Assembly (NCBI RefSeq): GCF_029227915.1 | Contig: NC_079887.1 | Coordinates: 22,253,650-22,317,649 of the forward strand | DNA: 64,000 nucleotides | Reading direction: 5' to 3' | DNA from: Hydractinia symbiolongicarpus | Taxonomy: Eukaryota > Cnidaria > Hydrozoa > Anthoathecata > Hydractiniidae | Shown here: one piece after another, positions 11,830 through 25,007 of the stretch | Layout of the letters: the number at the start of each line of letters is the position of its first letter | Position numbering within the stretch: position 1 is the stretch's first letter | Translations under genes and position numbers: made by a program | Notes under the pieces: model-generated | Told to the model about the DNA's origin: nothing | The model's database searches: none | What the model saw: only the letters and a program-made list of their open reading frames with translations

Positions 11830-12841
11830 GCAGAACAGTCATTGTGTGATTTTTGTTATGTCATTAATGTTTTTCGTTGTGGCGTATCATAGTAGGTTGG
11901 TTTTACATTTCACAAGTATGAGCCATATAATTATTCGTAGTTGTGTTCATTGTGGTGTATTTCACTGTATCACTGTATAGCTAGATGAGTTGCAATTGTT
12001 TACAAAATTCTGTATATGCGCCACATTTTTACTTGAATTTATAGTTAAGGAATAAACGATCTAAAATCACCTGGAATTGGTTTTTCTTAACTATCTTTTT
12101 CTCTTTTTAAGATCAGGTTTGATCAAGTAAATAATCTCAAAAAGTAAGTTCCTTTTTTTAAATTAATTTCTTCCATCATTGCAGTCTGTTCTTTATATGC
12201 ATGCAGGCGCATGTCAATTGCTTTAGACTCAACTCATCTATAAGAAACATTAAAAAAGTGCTACAAATATCAAACATGTAATAGAGTATTTGCACATACA
12301 ACTTTTAAATAAAAAATATTTTAAAAATTTAAAGGGCATTATATACAAGAATGTTTAAAATGTACCATCACTTTAAATCAAATTTAGCAAATTTATTACT
12401 CTTTCCTCTAAAATAAGATAATAATGTTTAAAACGTCTTCGTTTAATGTATGCATTGTTTTCATTTCTTTGCAAAATACAATTTTTTTGTGCTTTAGCTT
12501 TCCCCCTCTTTTTGAAACAACAACAGAAAAAAGAACTAAATTTTACAAGGTTTGATTTTCTCCTTACCCAAAAAAAATAAAAAATCAATTTGTTGCTTAA
12601 TATATACACAAATGTATGTCTGGACAATTGTTGCATGTGTGTGGGCGTGTGATTGCACACATCTTATGGAATTTTCTGGATTATTTCTAAAATGCAAAAC
12701 AGCACTTTCAAGTCTATTAACTTTACCATAAAAAGATAGCCCCTAAGTAGACAGAGTTGTTTGACTTCCTTGCTTGAATTCAACTATATATTTGTAGGGA
12801 AAATTTTATCAAATACAGTAAATAGTAACAATATCTCATAA
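11830..12841. other. Intergenic, nothing recognised
   Basis: AT-rich sequence between the divergently transcribed ARPC3 and ANKRD13 genes. The only longish frame (12373-12660, minus) is low-complexity and resembles no family I know. Confidence 0.5.
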
Positions 12842-13528
12842 CTAATCGATAAGGCCCTTGGAAAAAGCTACTTAGGCAAAAGGAGAATGAAAAAATAGGT
12901 TGTTTTTGCTTATGTCAGCAGTGCAGATACAAAAAAAGTCAGTGATATTTAGTTTGTTCGTTGCCTGTAATGTGTAGACGTTAAAACGCTGATCAAAATA
13001 ATGCATATGATCATGTGTGCTTTTGATGAGCGGTTAATGAGATATAAGGGTTTAAAATTTTTGCTGATGTCAGCAATGGTCCGTCAAAACCCTAAAAAAA
13101 ATTTAAAATTTGTATACCTGTTGCCTTTGTCGCATAGATCTTGAAACGCGGATCAAGAAAATGTATAGGATCATCACAAACGGCTGCAGAGATATTAGGG
13201 TTTGAATGTTTTTTGATGACGTCATCAACTGTCCATTCTAAAACGGATTTGATGACCCAGGTTTGGGAAACTTACCCAAATTGGTCCTAGGTGGTCCCTA
13301 GTTACCCATGCGGTAAAAAAACATTGACGTCACCATCTTGTTTCCAATTTATTTGATATATAAGATATTGACGTTAAAGTAGTGATATTGAGGTCGCGCC
13401 ATAACGTCAGAAAATTTACCATATTAGACATGCATTTTTCGGCAACATCAAAGCAAAATGAAGAAATCCACTTTGCCTGTTACAGACACACAAACGCACA
13501 GACGTGTGTCTCTGTATTATTATAGAGA
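12842..13528 (-). mobile_element. Helitron-like non-autonomous element, 687 bp
   Basis: Read on the minus strand it begins A|TCTCTATAATAATACAG at 13528 and ends TTAG|T at 12842. The interior matches 34746-35321 along its length (shared ATGACGTCAT, CAAATTTGGTAAGTTTCCC-type and CTGATGTCAGC blocks). It lies between ARPC3 and ANKRD13. Confidence 0.6.
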
Positions 13529-13529
13529 T

Positions 13530-15599
13530 TATGGGAAATCAAAACCCAGTTTTACTTCTAACACAACAATATCTTAAGACATGGTATAGGCATGCCTGAT
13601 CCATCAAAAACTTTCTGACTTATGGCAATGATAAGTTATTACAGACTTACTGTCAAAGGTATAAGAAGTCTCAATCCTTTCATGTTAAATTTTCTCTACT
13701 GTTCGTAACTTAAATTAAGTTCAATAATCACACTTCCTCAGATAAAATTGAATCATAAAATGTGTAAAGACTACATGTCAATTAGGACTTGGAGAGTGTG
13801 TCTGCTGTGGAGTGATAATTTTGATGGTTTTTTAGGGTATGAATCCCTTAATTAAGTCATTATTTTATTACAGGTTGTACATGCCTGAACAAACTTTTAA
13901 ATAAGTTTTGTAATGATATGATGTGTGGTATATGTCTTCCAATATGGTTTCATCCAAGTTACAGGAACATTGGAATACAAGGCTTGGCGGTATATTGTTA
14001 ATAAACCCTCCTGCCAATAGGAAATCCATGTTTGGACCTTGCAATTTTGTTATGTTAAGAAAAAAAGAAAGTTAGACATAAATGTATTTACTAACTAATA
14101 AATACTTGTAAGGTTGCAACGTTGGCACCATACTACAGCTAAAAATAAATTTATCAAATAGATGCAAATTTTTTTAGGCAAACACTTGGAGTAAAAGACT
14201 TGTTAGGACCCTCATAGAGCTAGATCTTATGGTCATCACAAAAAGCTGTTTTCTTGTGAATTTAAAGAGCTGTGCTATAGATTAAAAGAACAGTCATGAA
14301 AAATCTGAAAAACTGAAGTTTTAACTATACCAAATTTATACCCTGTATTGCTGTTAGATTAACAAGACAACAGTTAGGGTTAAACAAGGAAAAAAGGGAT
14401 ACCACGAACAAGGTATCTTTTTCAAAATGGATCTTGTAAACTAGGGATATTTTTTTTGCCATGATTGAGCGATAACAAGATGCAGCATAAACTATTTCTC
14501 TATTAAAATGCACAACTATAAAACATCGACAATGCGACCCAATTCTACAATTTTTGCTAACAAAAAATACAGCCTATCATTCATTGTTGAAAGTCGCGCG
14601 ATTAAAACGTTTGTGGTCTTAAACGGCATTAACTTGACAAAAAATTGTCATTTTAACGTCACTATCATGTTCAGCATATTTTTTTGTTACCTGTGTCAAA
14701 TTTTGTCAAAAATGAAGTGGTTTGAATTTTTGGAGCAATTTTAGCCTAAAATGACATTTAGGTGACAAAAAATCAAAATTTTGATAACACCATCATGCTT
14801 AGCATACTGTTTTTGTTAACTGTGTCAAATTTTGTCGAAAACAAAGAGCAATTTTAGCCTGAAACGTCATTTAGATGACTTCGAAGTGCTTGATAGTTTA
14901 GGTACGAAGTTTAAATCTGTGACGAAGTTAGTTAGTTAACAGTTGGAAACCAATACTATCCTCGCAGGTGAGATAGTAATAATGTTTTCTTCACTGGTAG
15001 GCTATACAGCATGTTTGACATCCAAAACAAGGTTAATTTGGGATGTTCCATAATTTATATCTATAACAGAGAATTTTTACAAAAGTGGTTGGCCAGTGGT
15101 AAATTTTGTTTATGTAGATCAATTTAGATAACCAGGGATATCTCATTTGTGCAAAAATGCTCAGATTACCATTAAAATAATTGTCATCAGGGATCCCCAC
15201 TAGAGCTACCAATGCTCAAAATAATTTTTAGGATCAGTCCAAGTTTACATTTTGTGGTCAAGTGATTTTACTAAGTTATTGACCAATGTAAATAAAAGGA
15301 ATAAGAATTGTTTTTGTTATGGGCTAGCCATTAAACACAACTCCAAAGTGACATGAATAGTATAATTAACAACTTGTTAACAACTATGCATCTACACCAA
15401 ATTTTTGCAATTAAGAAATGCACCATGTCAATGATCCCTGGACGAGATAAGTATTTGTGGTATGGCAGCATTTCCTTGAAGAGAGTGACAAGAAAATGTG
15501 TAATATAACGAAACGACACTTTCTCTTTGTAGTGATTACATAAATTATAACCTGACCAGAAGTGACTTGATGCATTGAGGTGTGACTTAAAGCAGTAAT
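13530..15599. other. Intergenic, with one tandem duplication
   Basis: The region upstream of the ANKRD13 start. At 14655-14763 and 14785-14880 a block of about 100 bp is duplicated in tandem (shared CTGTGTCAAATTTTGTC and AGCAATTTTAGCCT). No gene was recognised. Confidence 0.55.
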
Positions 15600-18500
15600 A
15601 TGGCAGAAGTTCACCTATTGGAGTTTACTACTGAAGAAATTCAGGAAAAGTTCCCCCTCCATTGGTGTGTATGGAATGACAATACTCAAAAACTTGAGGA
15701 GTTACTTGCATCTAAATTGGTAATTCTTTTTCATTGCATAAGTCATCTTTTATGATCTTCAAAAGTGTCCAGCCTTTATAGAAGTTTCATTTCAGTGTCT
15801 CTTGTCTAGTCTTAATGAAACTTAATTCAGTGCTGATTTTACTTGCCCTAAAAATGTTCATGTAAACATAATTTACCTTCAATGCAACTATTGCACATGT
15901 GTTCAAAAAAAAATTAGGGGTCCATGTGAAGGCTACCTACAGTCTCATTGGACTAAAATTTTTTAAAAAAAGTTTTTAAACAGAATATGTAATTCAAGGC
16001 TTTACATGTCTGTAATTTTGTCTCATTTATTGCTTCTGCATAGTACAACACAGAATTAGCAGATCCACATGGGCGTACACCACTACTACTAGCAGTAGCT
16101 CTTGGATTTGACGAGTCTGTGAAAATATTGCTAAAGTATTCATGTGATGCATCTGCCACAGATAAACAGGGTTGGAATGGTAAGAATAATTTTTCTTAGA
16201 ATCTTCCAAAATTCCTTTGTATAGTACTCATATCACATGGTTGCCGAATCGGTACATTTTACTATAAAATAATGCCTATAGTATGTAGCATGTGCAAAAA
16301 TCTAATTCCCAATTTGGCATATTAAATGCTTATTGGAAATGGTAATTTTTCATGTGCCTAAAATAATAAGCCTCCTTATTATTCCTATCAACTGGTGTAT
16401 TGGAATGACGTCAATAAATAAAAAAGAATTGCTGATGTGGTTATATCACTTTATTCATTCTTGCTGTAATCACAAACATTTACTTTTTAATTTGCTGCTA
16501 ATTAAATGCAAGATTTCTGTGTAAGTTTTAGCTTGCAGACCAATATACTACACTAAATTTTTGGTTTTTAATTTTAAAAGATTTTGCTACCTAAAAAATA
16601 AATCTGAGCTTGACAGTTGATCAAAGAAGTCACAAAAAGAAGTGAAATTTCATGCAACTATCAGTTTTAATGCTGACTAACTTAGCATACCGTGTAAAAA
16701 CACAATGCAATAAAATATGTTGCATAGACCATTGCTCAAAATGCACATTGGTGGCATGGTCATGCAAAATAAATGTAACATTTGCTTAAGTGTTGCACTT
16801 AATGTGGAGTATTAATTATTATTAGATTTGTTTCTATGTAAAAAATTTTTAGTCACACAAGAAGCTGTTGGCACAGGAGATCCTGATTTAATCTCAACAA
16901 TTATTCAACATAGGGAATATCAAAGATTTACTCAAAAATCTGCGGGTATCACAGATATTCTTGAAGCTCTTGAGGAGGTACGCAAAGTTTTTGTTTTGTA
17001 GTTTTCACTGAAACAAATCTTTTATTTTTAAAGCACAAATTGTCAGTTTTATCAAAAAAGAAAAGAGCTTGAGCATGTCAGTAAAACTTGTTTAAATTTT
17101 TTAATTTATAAATCTTGAATAAAGGTTTTTTAGTTTATTTTTACAACTTAAAATGAGATATATTCGATTAAAGTTGCTGTATATTTACTCTTCAACTTTA
17201 GGCTGATGATTTTTATGTTGAAATGAAATGGGAATTTTCCAGTTGGAGTATGTACCTAAAGTATTCATTTCCCTAATTTGTTTTTAATGTTTTTATTTTT
17301 TTCATAATTTTCTAACCTATTACTGAATGGATAATTACACTTCTGCTTCCGTTTTAGTTCCACTGATATCGAGAATGTGTCCAAACGATTCATATAAAAT
17401 ATATAAAAGTGGTAAGAAATCATTTTGATACCAGTGAGTGTCGTTGAACTAACACTCAGGAGAAGAAAGGTTAGAATATTTGACATACTCACTGCCTGGT
17501 ACACTATTAGTATGGTGCTTTACTTCAGCATAAACGGGTTCCACGCCTTCCCAAGTCATAGTGACAAATATAAAAAATATCACCCTTTTTGATCAGGGAT
17601 TCTAGGATTGACAATTCTCGACTCCTTGAGCCATAAAATAAATACCGAATTCCTTTGTTTAAAAAATGATGCAATATCAAATGTATTAATAAAATGTTGT
17701 TTTGTTGTGGAAAATTTATTAGAATATATCAGGGAATCATCAGAAAAGTCATAGAAATAAGTACAATGCAAACATACCATTTATTAACCTGCAAGTCATT
17801 TCTCATCTCTTATCTTCCTGTACAATCTATACAGGTGCTACAGTGCGAGTTGATACAACATTAAAAGGATTCGACCAAATGAACTGGCAACGAGGAAATC
17901 AAAGTTATATCTTCAAAGGTGGAAGTAAGTGTTTGTTTTTTTGTTTGTGTTTGCTTGTTTGTTTGTTTCTTTACTTTTTTAATATTTATTTACGAAATAG
18001 TAGACTAACTGTAAATGTTTTTTTCCAGCAAGGTCGAGCGAATTCTTTGACATCGATCATGACCGTAAATCTTACTGGAAAGAGTGTGTTAGTATCAGGT
18101 ATGAATTTTAGATTGTGTTGAGAAGTGAAGGAAAAATAAACGACAATGCTAAGATTCCTGTTTAATTCATATTTCAATTCATATTTGTGAAAATTTTGTT
18201 AATGACAACTTATTATGAGAAATCTTGGGAAGGAAAAATGGGACAGAAAAACATGATTTTGTGTGTAAGATGCACAAGCCTGCTGTATTTCTTTATCGTT
18301 TATATAATCCATTCGCATAGATTTATAATTTTACGTAACAGCATATCCGAAAGTTTCTTCTTTCATTTTTTTACATAAACACGTGTTCACATGTGTTCTA
18401 AAGCGTGATTTACATCACTTTTTATTGTTTACAGAGATGACACGATGACATTAGATTCATTGAAGCCACCTCCATCTGTTGTTTCTTCTCGTTTAATGTC

Positions 18501-21500
18501 ACAAAATGTCACTTCAGTTCTCGACCACGAAAATATCAGCTTCACAAGGTATGAGGTTATCAGTCATAAATGATAGGTATATATAAGTTCTTTTAAATTT
18601 GTAGGAGTGTTTAGAGAGTTTAGTTTCAAAAAAACAACTTCATTACATACTTTTTTAAGAGTATTGGGACTGAAAATGCAGGCTCAGCTGTATGTTTTAC
18701 TTCTGCTCGTTTTGGTTTTTGATAAAAAAGTTGTTGTTTTGTTTTATGTATTTATCTTCTTACTTCCATCATGGGAGTATCAATTCCCTTTCCAGTCACC
18801 AGATTTGCCCTCACGAATATCACCTATAAGATATTAAGACTCATATGTTGTCAGGCTGTAGTCATGCTAAAATATATTAAAAATAAGTAAATTTCCACAT
18901 GCAGTGTACATGTGCCTTTGTTTGCAAAATCATTTTTAAAGTCATTTTAAAGACATATCACCTATAAGATATATACGTTATCAAGCTGTAGTCATGCTAA
19001 AAATATATTAAAAATAAATCAGTCTCATCTTTGTCAAAAAGTTAAGGAAGCTAAGATGCGTGTTATATATAAATTTATCACATGCAGTGTACATGCACAT
19101 ACCTTTATTTTCAAAAACATTTTAAAGTCATTTTGAAGACATACTGTCTTCTATAGCAAAGTCACATTTAAACACTTTTACAAGTTAAATGTTTTGTTGA
19201 TTCTTCATCAGATTTTCCATAAAAAATGTTTTTTTTATATACACAGACAGAAAGCTGGTTTCTTGGGTTGGGGTGGCGATAAAACTGACAACATTAATGG
19301 TTATGAAGCCAAAGTGTATTCTGTTTCTGGTGTGGAGTTGGTGACAAGAACGAGGACTGAACATCTATCAGAGGAAGATATAATAAGATTACAAGGTAAA
19401 TATGGGTGGTGATCATTTTCTGTGTGAAAAAAGTTTATTCCTTTTTGTTTTTATCCTTATAGCTGACTGAAGTTGCAATGAAAACTGTCTAGATCTATCA
19501 GATTTTTGTAAATGTAGATCTTGAACGTATTGCCAAACAGATACTCTGATAAAGAGTCAACCTACTAGAAATGATTATAGACACCTAAAATTTGTCACTG
19601 TTGTCTAACAAAAAAGTAACTCTTATAGCAGCCCTGGATATCTAAAGTAAAAACGTTTAGTTCTAACAGTGAAGTCCCATCTCACTTCAAATGAGGTTGT
19701 TGTGTGATCCCTTAAAATTACTCTGAGCTGTAGAGAATACGATGAAACGTAATGACTCTAAAAACTTATCTGCTAAAGCTAACGTAATCCCAGATATCCT
19801 GAACGACGTGTCATATTATCTCATATTGATTTAATTGCGGCTTAACATTAACAAGTAAAGAATTTAATTAGTCTATCATTTTTTTTTTAAATCTACTTTT
19901 TCAGTGTATTTTATATTTGTGTTTAGAAGAGAAGAAAGAAGCACAGTCTAAAGTACCAGCTGTCTTGAATTTTCTCACACATTCTGAGCATGAAGAGGTA
20001 AGGATGTTTGCCTACACCCGGACTTTTATGCTCGGTAAAGGGTTATGACCCTACCTGTTATTTAAGAACGACTGAAAGTTAGAACGTAAAACTTTCATCC
20101 TATTTTACTACTTTTGTTTTATCCTATTACAATAAAAATTCACCTCTGACGTCATCACTATCACTATGACATCATTAATGAGAGGACTTTTCTCAAATCC
20201 CGGTGAAATATACCTGTTTTCGCGCCATATTGTAAATACAATGCTTCATACATTCCACCAAACATTTAAAAGTTATATATCAAAAATTAATAAAAACGTT
20301 ATATACATAAAATTTAAGAAAGTTTACCCCCTGAGAAAATTTCTTAACCCCGTCATTATGACTGATTTTTTTTCAAAAAAAAATTTTTTCTCGTAGTACC
20401 AGATAAAAGTCACGGAAGGTGAAGGAATATAAAGCATTCCAAAAAAAAGTACAACCATATCGAGTATGTTGCGGGACATTATGTCCCCCTGGGCTTAATA
20501 ATATTAATGATCATTTAAGCTGTGACGTAAAATGTCAAATAAGTTAACCTAATTATGGTAGACGTATGATCTACTAAACCCTGAGGTATCTTTTGGATCG
20601 TGTCTATATCTGCCGAGATAAAAAGCCATCTACCAAATGAACTCCTTTTTCGAGGTGCATCTACTGAAATGTGATAAATACACATTACTCTATGTTTCTT
20701 CTCTCTATTCGCAAGGAACAAAACAAAGACAACATCATCAACCCTACGTCATCAAATCCGTACGTGATGTCTATCGAAGAATACTTCAATCCCAGACTCC
20801 ACCCTGGTAAAGATGTGGGGCACTTAAGACAGATGACATCAAGAACTCAAAAATTTTCGGCTACCGTGGCTTTGTCGGATGAATTTCCACTGTCTCTGCA
20901 AGATCAAGTTTTACCTATCATTAACCTAATGGTGAGCTTTTGGGTTTATCTGTATACATCATCCGTCACCCACATAAAAATTATCAACGATTGTCCCTTT
21001 TTTTTGCATGCTTTTGTGATTCGTCGCTGATCATTCGATAAAAGTAAACTGTCGATGTTCTCTCGATAAAAATAATTATTTTATTCGTGAAAACATCTGT
21101 CTCATTTGTTTACATTTATCCGTGTTTCCAGAACTCTGTCTTAAGCCCTGGGAAAAGGTTGGTGTACATTTTGTATACATATTTTTTAGGCTAACAGCAG
21201 TTCACATTTTGCCAAACTGAGAGATTTTATCACGTTGCAGTTACCCGCAGGATTCCCGCTAAAAATTGGTAACCTGGCACTCCTTTTAACTTCTTTTGAA
21301 CTTCTTGATAGGAATATATTAGGTTCTTGCGATGTTTTTGTGACGAAAAATGTGTTATTACTGAAAAATGAATAATGCTATGTTTGTATTACCTGAATAG
21401 TGTTTGTCAAAGGTTATTTCTTTGATTGTATTTTTTTATTGTTTTTATATTTTCGGATTTCTTGGTGATGGATTTACATGGAAATGTTCCAGATATTATT

Positions 21501-23198
21501 CGTACTAATTTTTTGAGCACTAATGTACATGATAATATACGCGTTTTTAACACATCTATATTTCGTGCAAGTTCTGAATTTTGCTATTTTTTTTCTTGTT
21601 GTTTTTTGGGAGAGAAACTTGCGGAATAAATAATATTTGTTTATATTGCTGTTGACAACAGCAGTTGCGCAAAAAATTATACGCGCGAAATAATCTTTTA
21701 TTTACTGCGCGAAATTTACTATACGTGAAATGTATCCAGAGACGGGTACAATTTTTCATGTGGTTAAGTTAAACAAGCACAGGTTTTTAAAATTTAGAAA
21801 TCCCGTTATTCCATGTACTAAACGCACGAATTACATTCAGCAATATTAATGGTGTTGAAAAATGTCCAGATGGAGTGGTTGTATTGGAAGAGGCTGTCGA
21901 AAAAGAGTCGGCTGCTGACGAAGACGACGAACAAGTTCGCACGAACAAAAGGCGTTGTGTTATAGATAAATCTATCTTTGATGTTTATCGTAGTTATAAA
22001 GATCTTGGTACAGATGTGGGAATGTACAGGGATACTGGATGTAAGTCAAAAATGAAATTCAAATCTGTTGAAATATTGATGTTTCGCGCCCTCACGTCGA
22101 ACTACAAGGTTTCTAGAAAATGAGAGAAAATGATCGTTTATCAGAAAGAATCAGGGAGAACTATGAATTTTCCCTTCCTCAGGAAAAATTCTCGTTCCAG
22201 CGTTTACCACTATATGTTTTTCTTCAGTGTTTATGTCGTTTAGGGAGTAAATACTATGTCCTTTTAACGTAGTCGGAATATCAGAGAACATTGAAAAACT
22301 TGGACAGATTTGTGTCTAAAATAAGGACATTCAGGGAGAAGTATGAATTTCCCCTCTTCAGAAAAATCAGGGATCGATGCATTTGATTCCAAGAATACTT
22401 TGCCAAGGGACAGAAACCTTTTTTTTTTTGATTGAAAATATCTTATCCTTCGACATATTTTGATGAAACAAGCAAATAATAAGCATTTATTCCAATCAAT
22501 GTCATAGTGAGATTTAGAAGTTAAAGATAGATACGCACGAGTATAACTTGTTATTCCATTCAGATTCTCAACGAGATGAAGAAGACGAGTTGTTACAACT
22601 TGCTATTCAACAAAGCCTCAGTGAAGCTTCTTTCCAAGGAGAGGGAGGGATCGACACTGCTAACCTTCCTGAGTTAGAATATAGAGGATGGACGGTTGGT
22701 GCAAATCAGGAAGATGAAGAACTACAGAGGTATATTTTTTAGTGCTGTGACATTTTTTTGTTTCTTCTAATAGTATGGTAATTCATTTATTCATTCATTA
22801 AGTCATTCATTCATTCATTTTATTTTATTTTTGAGATTGCTTTTAATGCATTGCCAATGTTTTCATAATTTCCATAACATAGTTTAAAGAACCGTTATTC
22901 ATTTTAAAGTATTGTTTGATTTTTATTTGTTTTAGCTTTCAATTTATCATTTTATTTCTTCTCCTACGTTTTCCTCAAACCCCCTTCTATTTTGTATAGG
23001 GCTATTCGAGAAAGCCTTCAAGGTGATGTCACTTCAGACGCTAATAATGCCCCTGTGGCGGAGAGTTTAAATGAAGAAGAACAATTAAAACTAGTGATGC
23101 GATTATCAGCGCAAGAAGATGAAGACGCTGATAAAAGAAGGAGAGAGGAAGAGGAGGAACTAGAAAAGATTTTAGCACTATCTTTGACAGAAAAATAG
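15600..23198 (+). CDS. ANKRD13: Ankyrin repeat domain-containing protein 13 (ANKRD13A/B/D type)
   Basis: Fifteen exons: 15600-15719, 16044-16179, 16853-16977, 17202-17247, 17358-17411, 17835-17924, 18029-18098, 18435-18548, 19247-19395, 19927-19997, 20716-20931, 21190-21268, 21798-22040, 22564-22729 and 23000-23198. They sum to 1878 nt (625 aa); all are GT-AG with matching phases. Ankyrin repeats span roughly residues 40-125 ([15 protein letters not shown]), followed by the long ANKRD13-specific region ([63 protein letters not shown]). The C-terminus has four ubiquitin-interacting motifs, around residues 510-525, 557-570, 586-598 and 612-625 (cores [33 protein letters not shown]). Known family members bind Lys63-linked ubiquitin chains on endocytosed receptors. 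The UIMs exclude ANKRD13C. Which of A, B or D is closest cannot be decided here. Confidence 0.96.
18822..19141. repeat. Tandem duplication in ANKRD13 intron 8
   Basis: Two blocks repeat in the same order: CACCTATAAGATAT...GCTGTAGTCATGCTAAAA (18824-18890 and 18960-19018) and CACATGCAGTGTACATG...AAAGTCATTTT (18896-18955 and 19079-19137). This is an ancestral unit of about 135 bp duplicated once, with an extra 50-bp insertion in the second copy. Confidence 0.75.
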
Positions 23199-23957
23199 CT
23201 GGAAAATATTTTGAACCAATTTTGAACCAATGAAATTGGTGGAAGCCTTTAAACTCCTAGCAACGGAGTTAAAAAGTTTTTGTTAGGGAAACTAATAGTC
23301 ATTTTTCTGACTGTGACAGAAAAGTGAGGAAATTTTGGTACTTTATGAGAGAAGTCTTGATTAACCTATCATATCAGTTTTTAAGAGTGAGATTAAAAAT
23401 TATTTCTGAAGAAAGGTAGGAAAATATTCTCATTGTCTTATAGTGTCAGAGAATTTCGTATGTTATGAGTTTGTGTCAATGCACTTTTTTATAAGAAATA
23501 AAAGAAGAGATTTTTATTTTTAAAAAATTGGAACTAGATAAAAAATGTTAATCTAAATCCTGCAGCCTTTTATTTAGGAAGATAAAATGCAAAAGAAAAG
23601 ACATACCGAGGCTTCCTTGAAATTTGGAATTCTTCGAAAATAACATGTGACGCAATTTTTTTTTCAGAAATGAGTTGCAATTTGCTTCGCTTGGAAATTT
23701 AAAACAACGTTTTGTTTATATCTTATTTAAATATATTTTTTAATTATTTGTCAATTTATAAACACAAAAACTAACGAAGACACCTTATTCCCCTTCTAGC
23801 TGTCTTTTTAAAAATGTCCTGGTAACTAGAGTTACCCATACGAATTCTTAAATAAATGTTTGCATAGCGTTTTCATGCTTGAGTAGTTTCTCTTCAAAAC
23901 AGTCTGCATGCTTTTCTTGTTTAAAATTAAAAAATTGTTCTCTTGGTTGTTTTTGTT
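23199..23957. other. 3' region of ANKRD13 and upstream region of the SLC35G-like gene
   Basis: A gene-free stretch of 760 bp. An AATAAA at 23497-23502, 300 bases after the ANKRD13 stop, is the best polyadenylation-signal candidate. Nothing else was recognised. Confidence 0.5.
23497..23502 (+). promoter_or_regulatory. Candidate polyadenylation signal of ANKRD13
   Basis: AATAAA, 299 bases beyond the stop codon, in an AT-rich tract. The consensus alone is weak evidence in AT-rich DNA. Confidence 0.4.
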
Positions 23958-25007
23958 ATGAGTGGTATTGTCGACACCACACATGAAGAGAATACAACCA
24001 CCAAGCTCCCGAGAAGAAGAGTGTATGGACTTGTTCTTATGTCCTTAGGCGGATTTTATGTGGTCCTTTCGAATGTTCTCGTGCAATTGATACACCAACA
24101 CAGTTATGTGGATATATCATCTGTAACACTCTTATACATGCGAAGTTTGTTCACAACATTTTTAGCGGTCTTAGTTATGTTTCTCGGCCGCGTGCATCCT
24201 GCCCCATCAAGGTCAGCTTGTTTTAAGCTAACTATACTTGGTTTAGCTGGTGTCGGCGGAATATTATTTATGTATTTGGCGCTGGCACACATGCCTGTCG
24301 GTGACGTCACAATCATACAGTTTACCGCACCGTTTTTTACAACCATACTAAGTGTTTTGTTTTTGAGTCAAAAGTTAACATTCGTAGACGTAATCTGTGG
24401 TGTATTCAGTTTTCTTGGCTTGCTTATTATGACTCGCCCAACTCTTGTTTTTGGTGAAGAAGATATAGACAGTCGTGAGATAAGTGAGTGCATCACTGGA
24501 GAAAGCGATGTAGCAAATGCACATAATCATTCTGACTACATGCTGGGCGCATTTTACGCCCTATTAGGTTCTGTTCTAGTATCAATTTTTTATATTTTAA
24601 GTAAAATTTGTGGAAAACAAGGTGACGTCATGTTGATCATATTTTACACTGGATTAGTGGGCATGCTACTACCAACGGGCGTTAATTTAGTGCGTCAACA
24701 ACCGTACGTGTTCGGCCATCAGTGGGATATTTGGATACTGTTAATGTTAATTGGACTTTTATCATTCGTGCACCTTATGTTTGTCGCTGAATCCTTACAA
24801 TTTGAAGAAGCTGGTCCAGTCGCGCTAGTTCGTAATGCTGATTGTGTGTATGCTTTTGTGTTACAGTACACCATACTAGGAGTAGTACCAAAGCCATTGA
24901 CACTTATGGGCGCAACTATGGTTGTTATTGCCACAACATGCATGGGCGGTTATAGATATTATTGCGCTAAGAAGCAACAGTCCTTCAATCAATCACACAG
25001 CAGATAA
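23958..25007 (+). CDS. SLC35G-like drug/metabolite transporter (EamA domains), single exon
   Basis: The frame starts at the ATG 23958-23960 and runs 349 codons without an intron; in-frame NTG codons just upstream are not credible starts. The protein has about ten hydrophobic helices in two halves, the layout of the DMT superfamily with two EamA domains. Characteristic stretches are the first-helix YGLVLMSLGGFYVVLSNVLV, RSLFTTFLAVLVMFLGR, LAHMPVGDVTIIQFTAPFFT, FLGLLIMTRP and, in the second half, LGAFYALLGSVLVSIFYIL and EEAGPVALVRNADCVYAF. These fit SLC35G1-type multipass proteins of internal or plasma membranes; substrates of that group are not firmly established. A long charged loop (about residues 172-195) separates the halves. 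SLC35G genes are often intronless, so lack of introns in an otherwise intron-rich window does not by itself prove retroposition. Confidence 0.88.
   Translation: MSGIVDTTHEENTTTKLPRRRVYGLVLMSLGGFYVVLSNVLVQLIHQHSYVDISSVTLLYMRSLFTTFLAVLVMFLGRVHPAPSRSACFKLTILGLAGVGGILFMYLALAHMPVGDVTIIQFTAPFFTTILSVLFLSQKLTFVDVICGVFSFLGLLIMTRPTLVFGEEDIDSREISECITGESDVANAHNHSDYMLGAFYALLGSVLVSIFYILSKICGKQGDVMLIIFYTGLVGMLLPTGVNLVRQQPYVFGHQWDIWILLMLIGLLSFVHLMFVAESLQFEEAGPVALVRNADCVYAFVLQYTILGVVPKPLTLMGATMVVIATTCMGGYRYYCAKKQQSFNQSHSR

Noticed and set aside
12373-12660. 95-codon minus-strand frame as a gene
   Set aside because: Low complexity, no splice context and no family resemblance.
18822-19141. ANKRD13 intron repeat as a snoRNA
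   Set aside because: A CACATG/CATGTG hairpin exists in one copy only and no ACA or C/D boxes keep their spacing.
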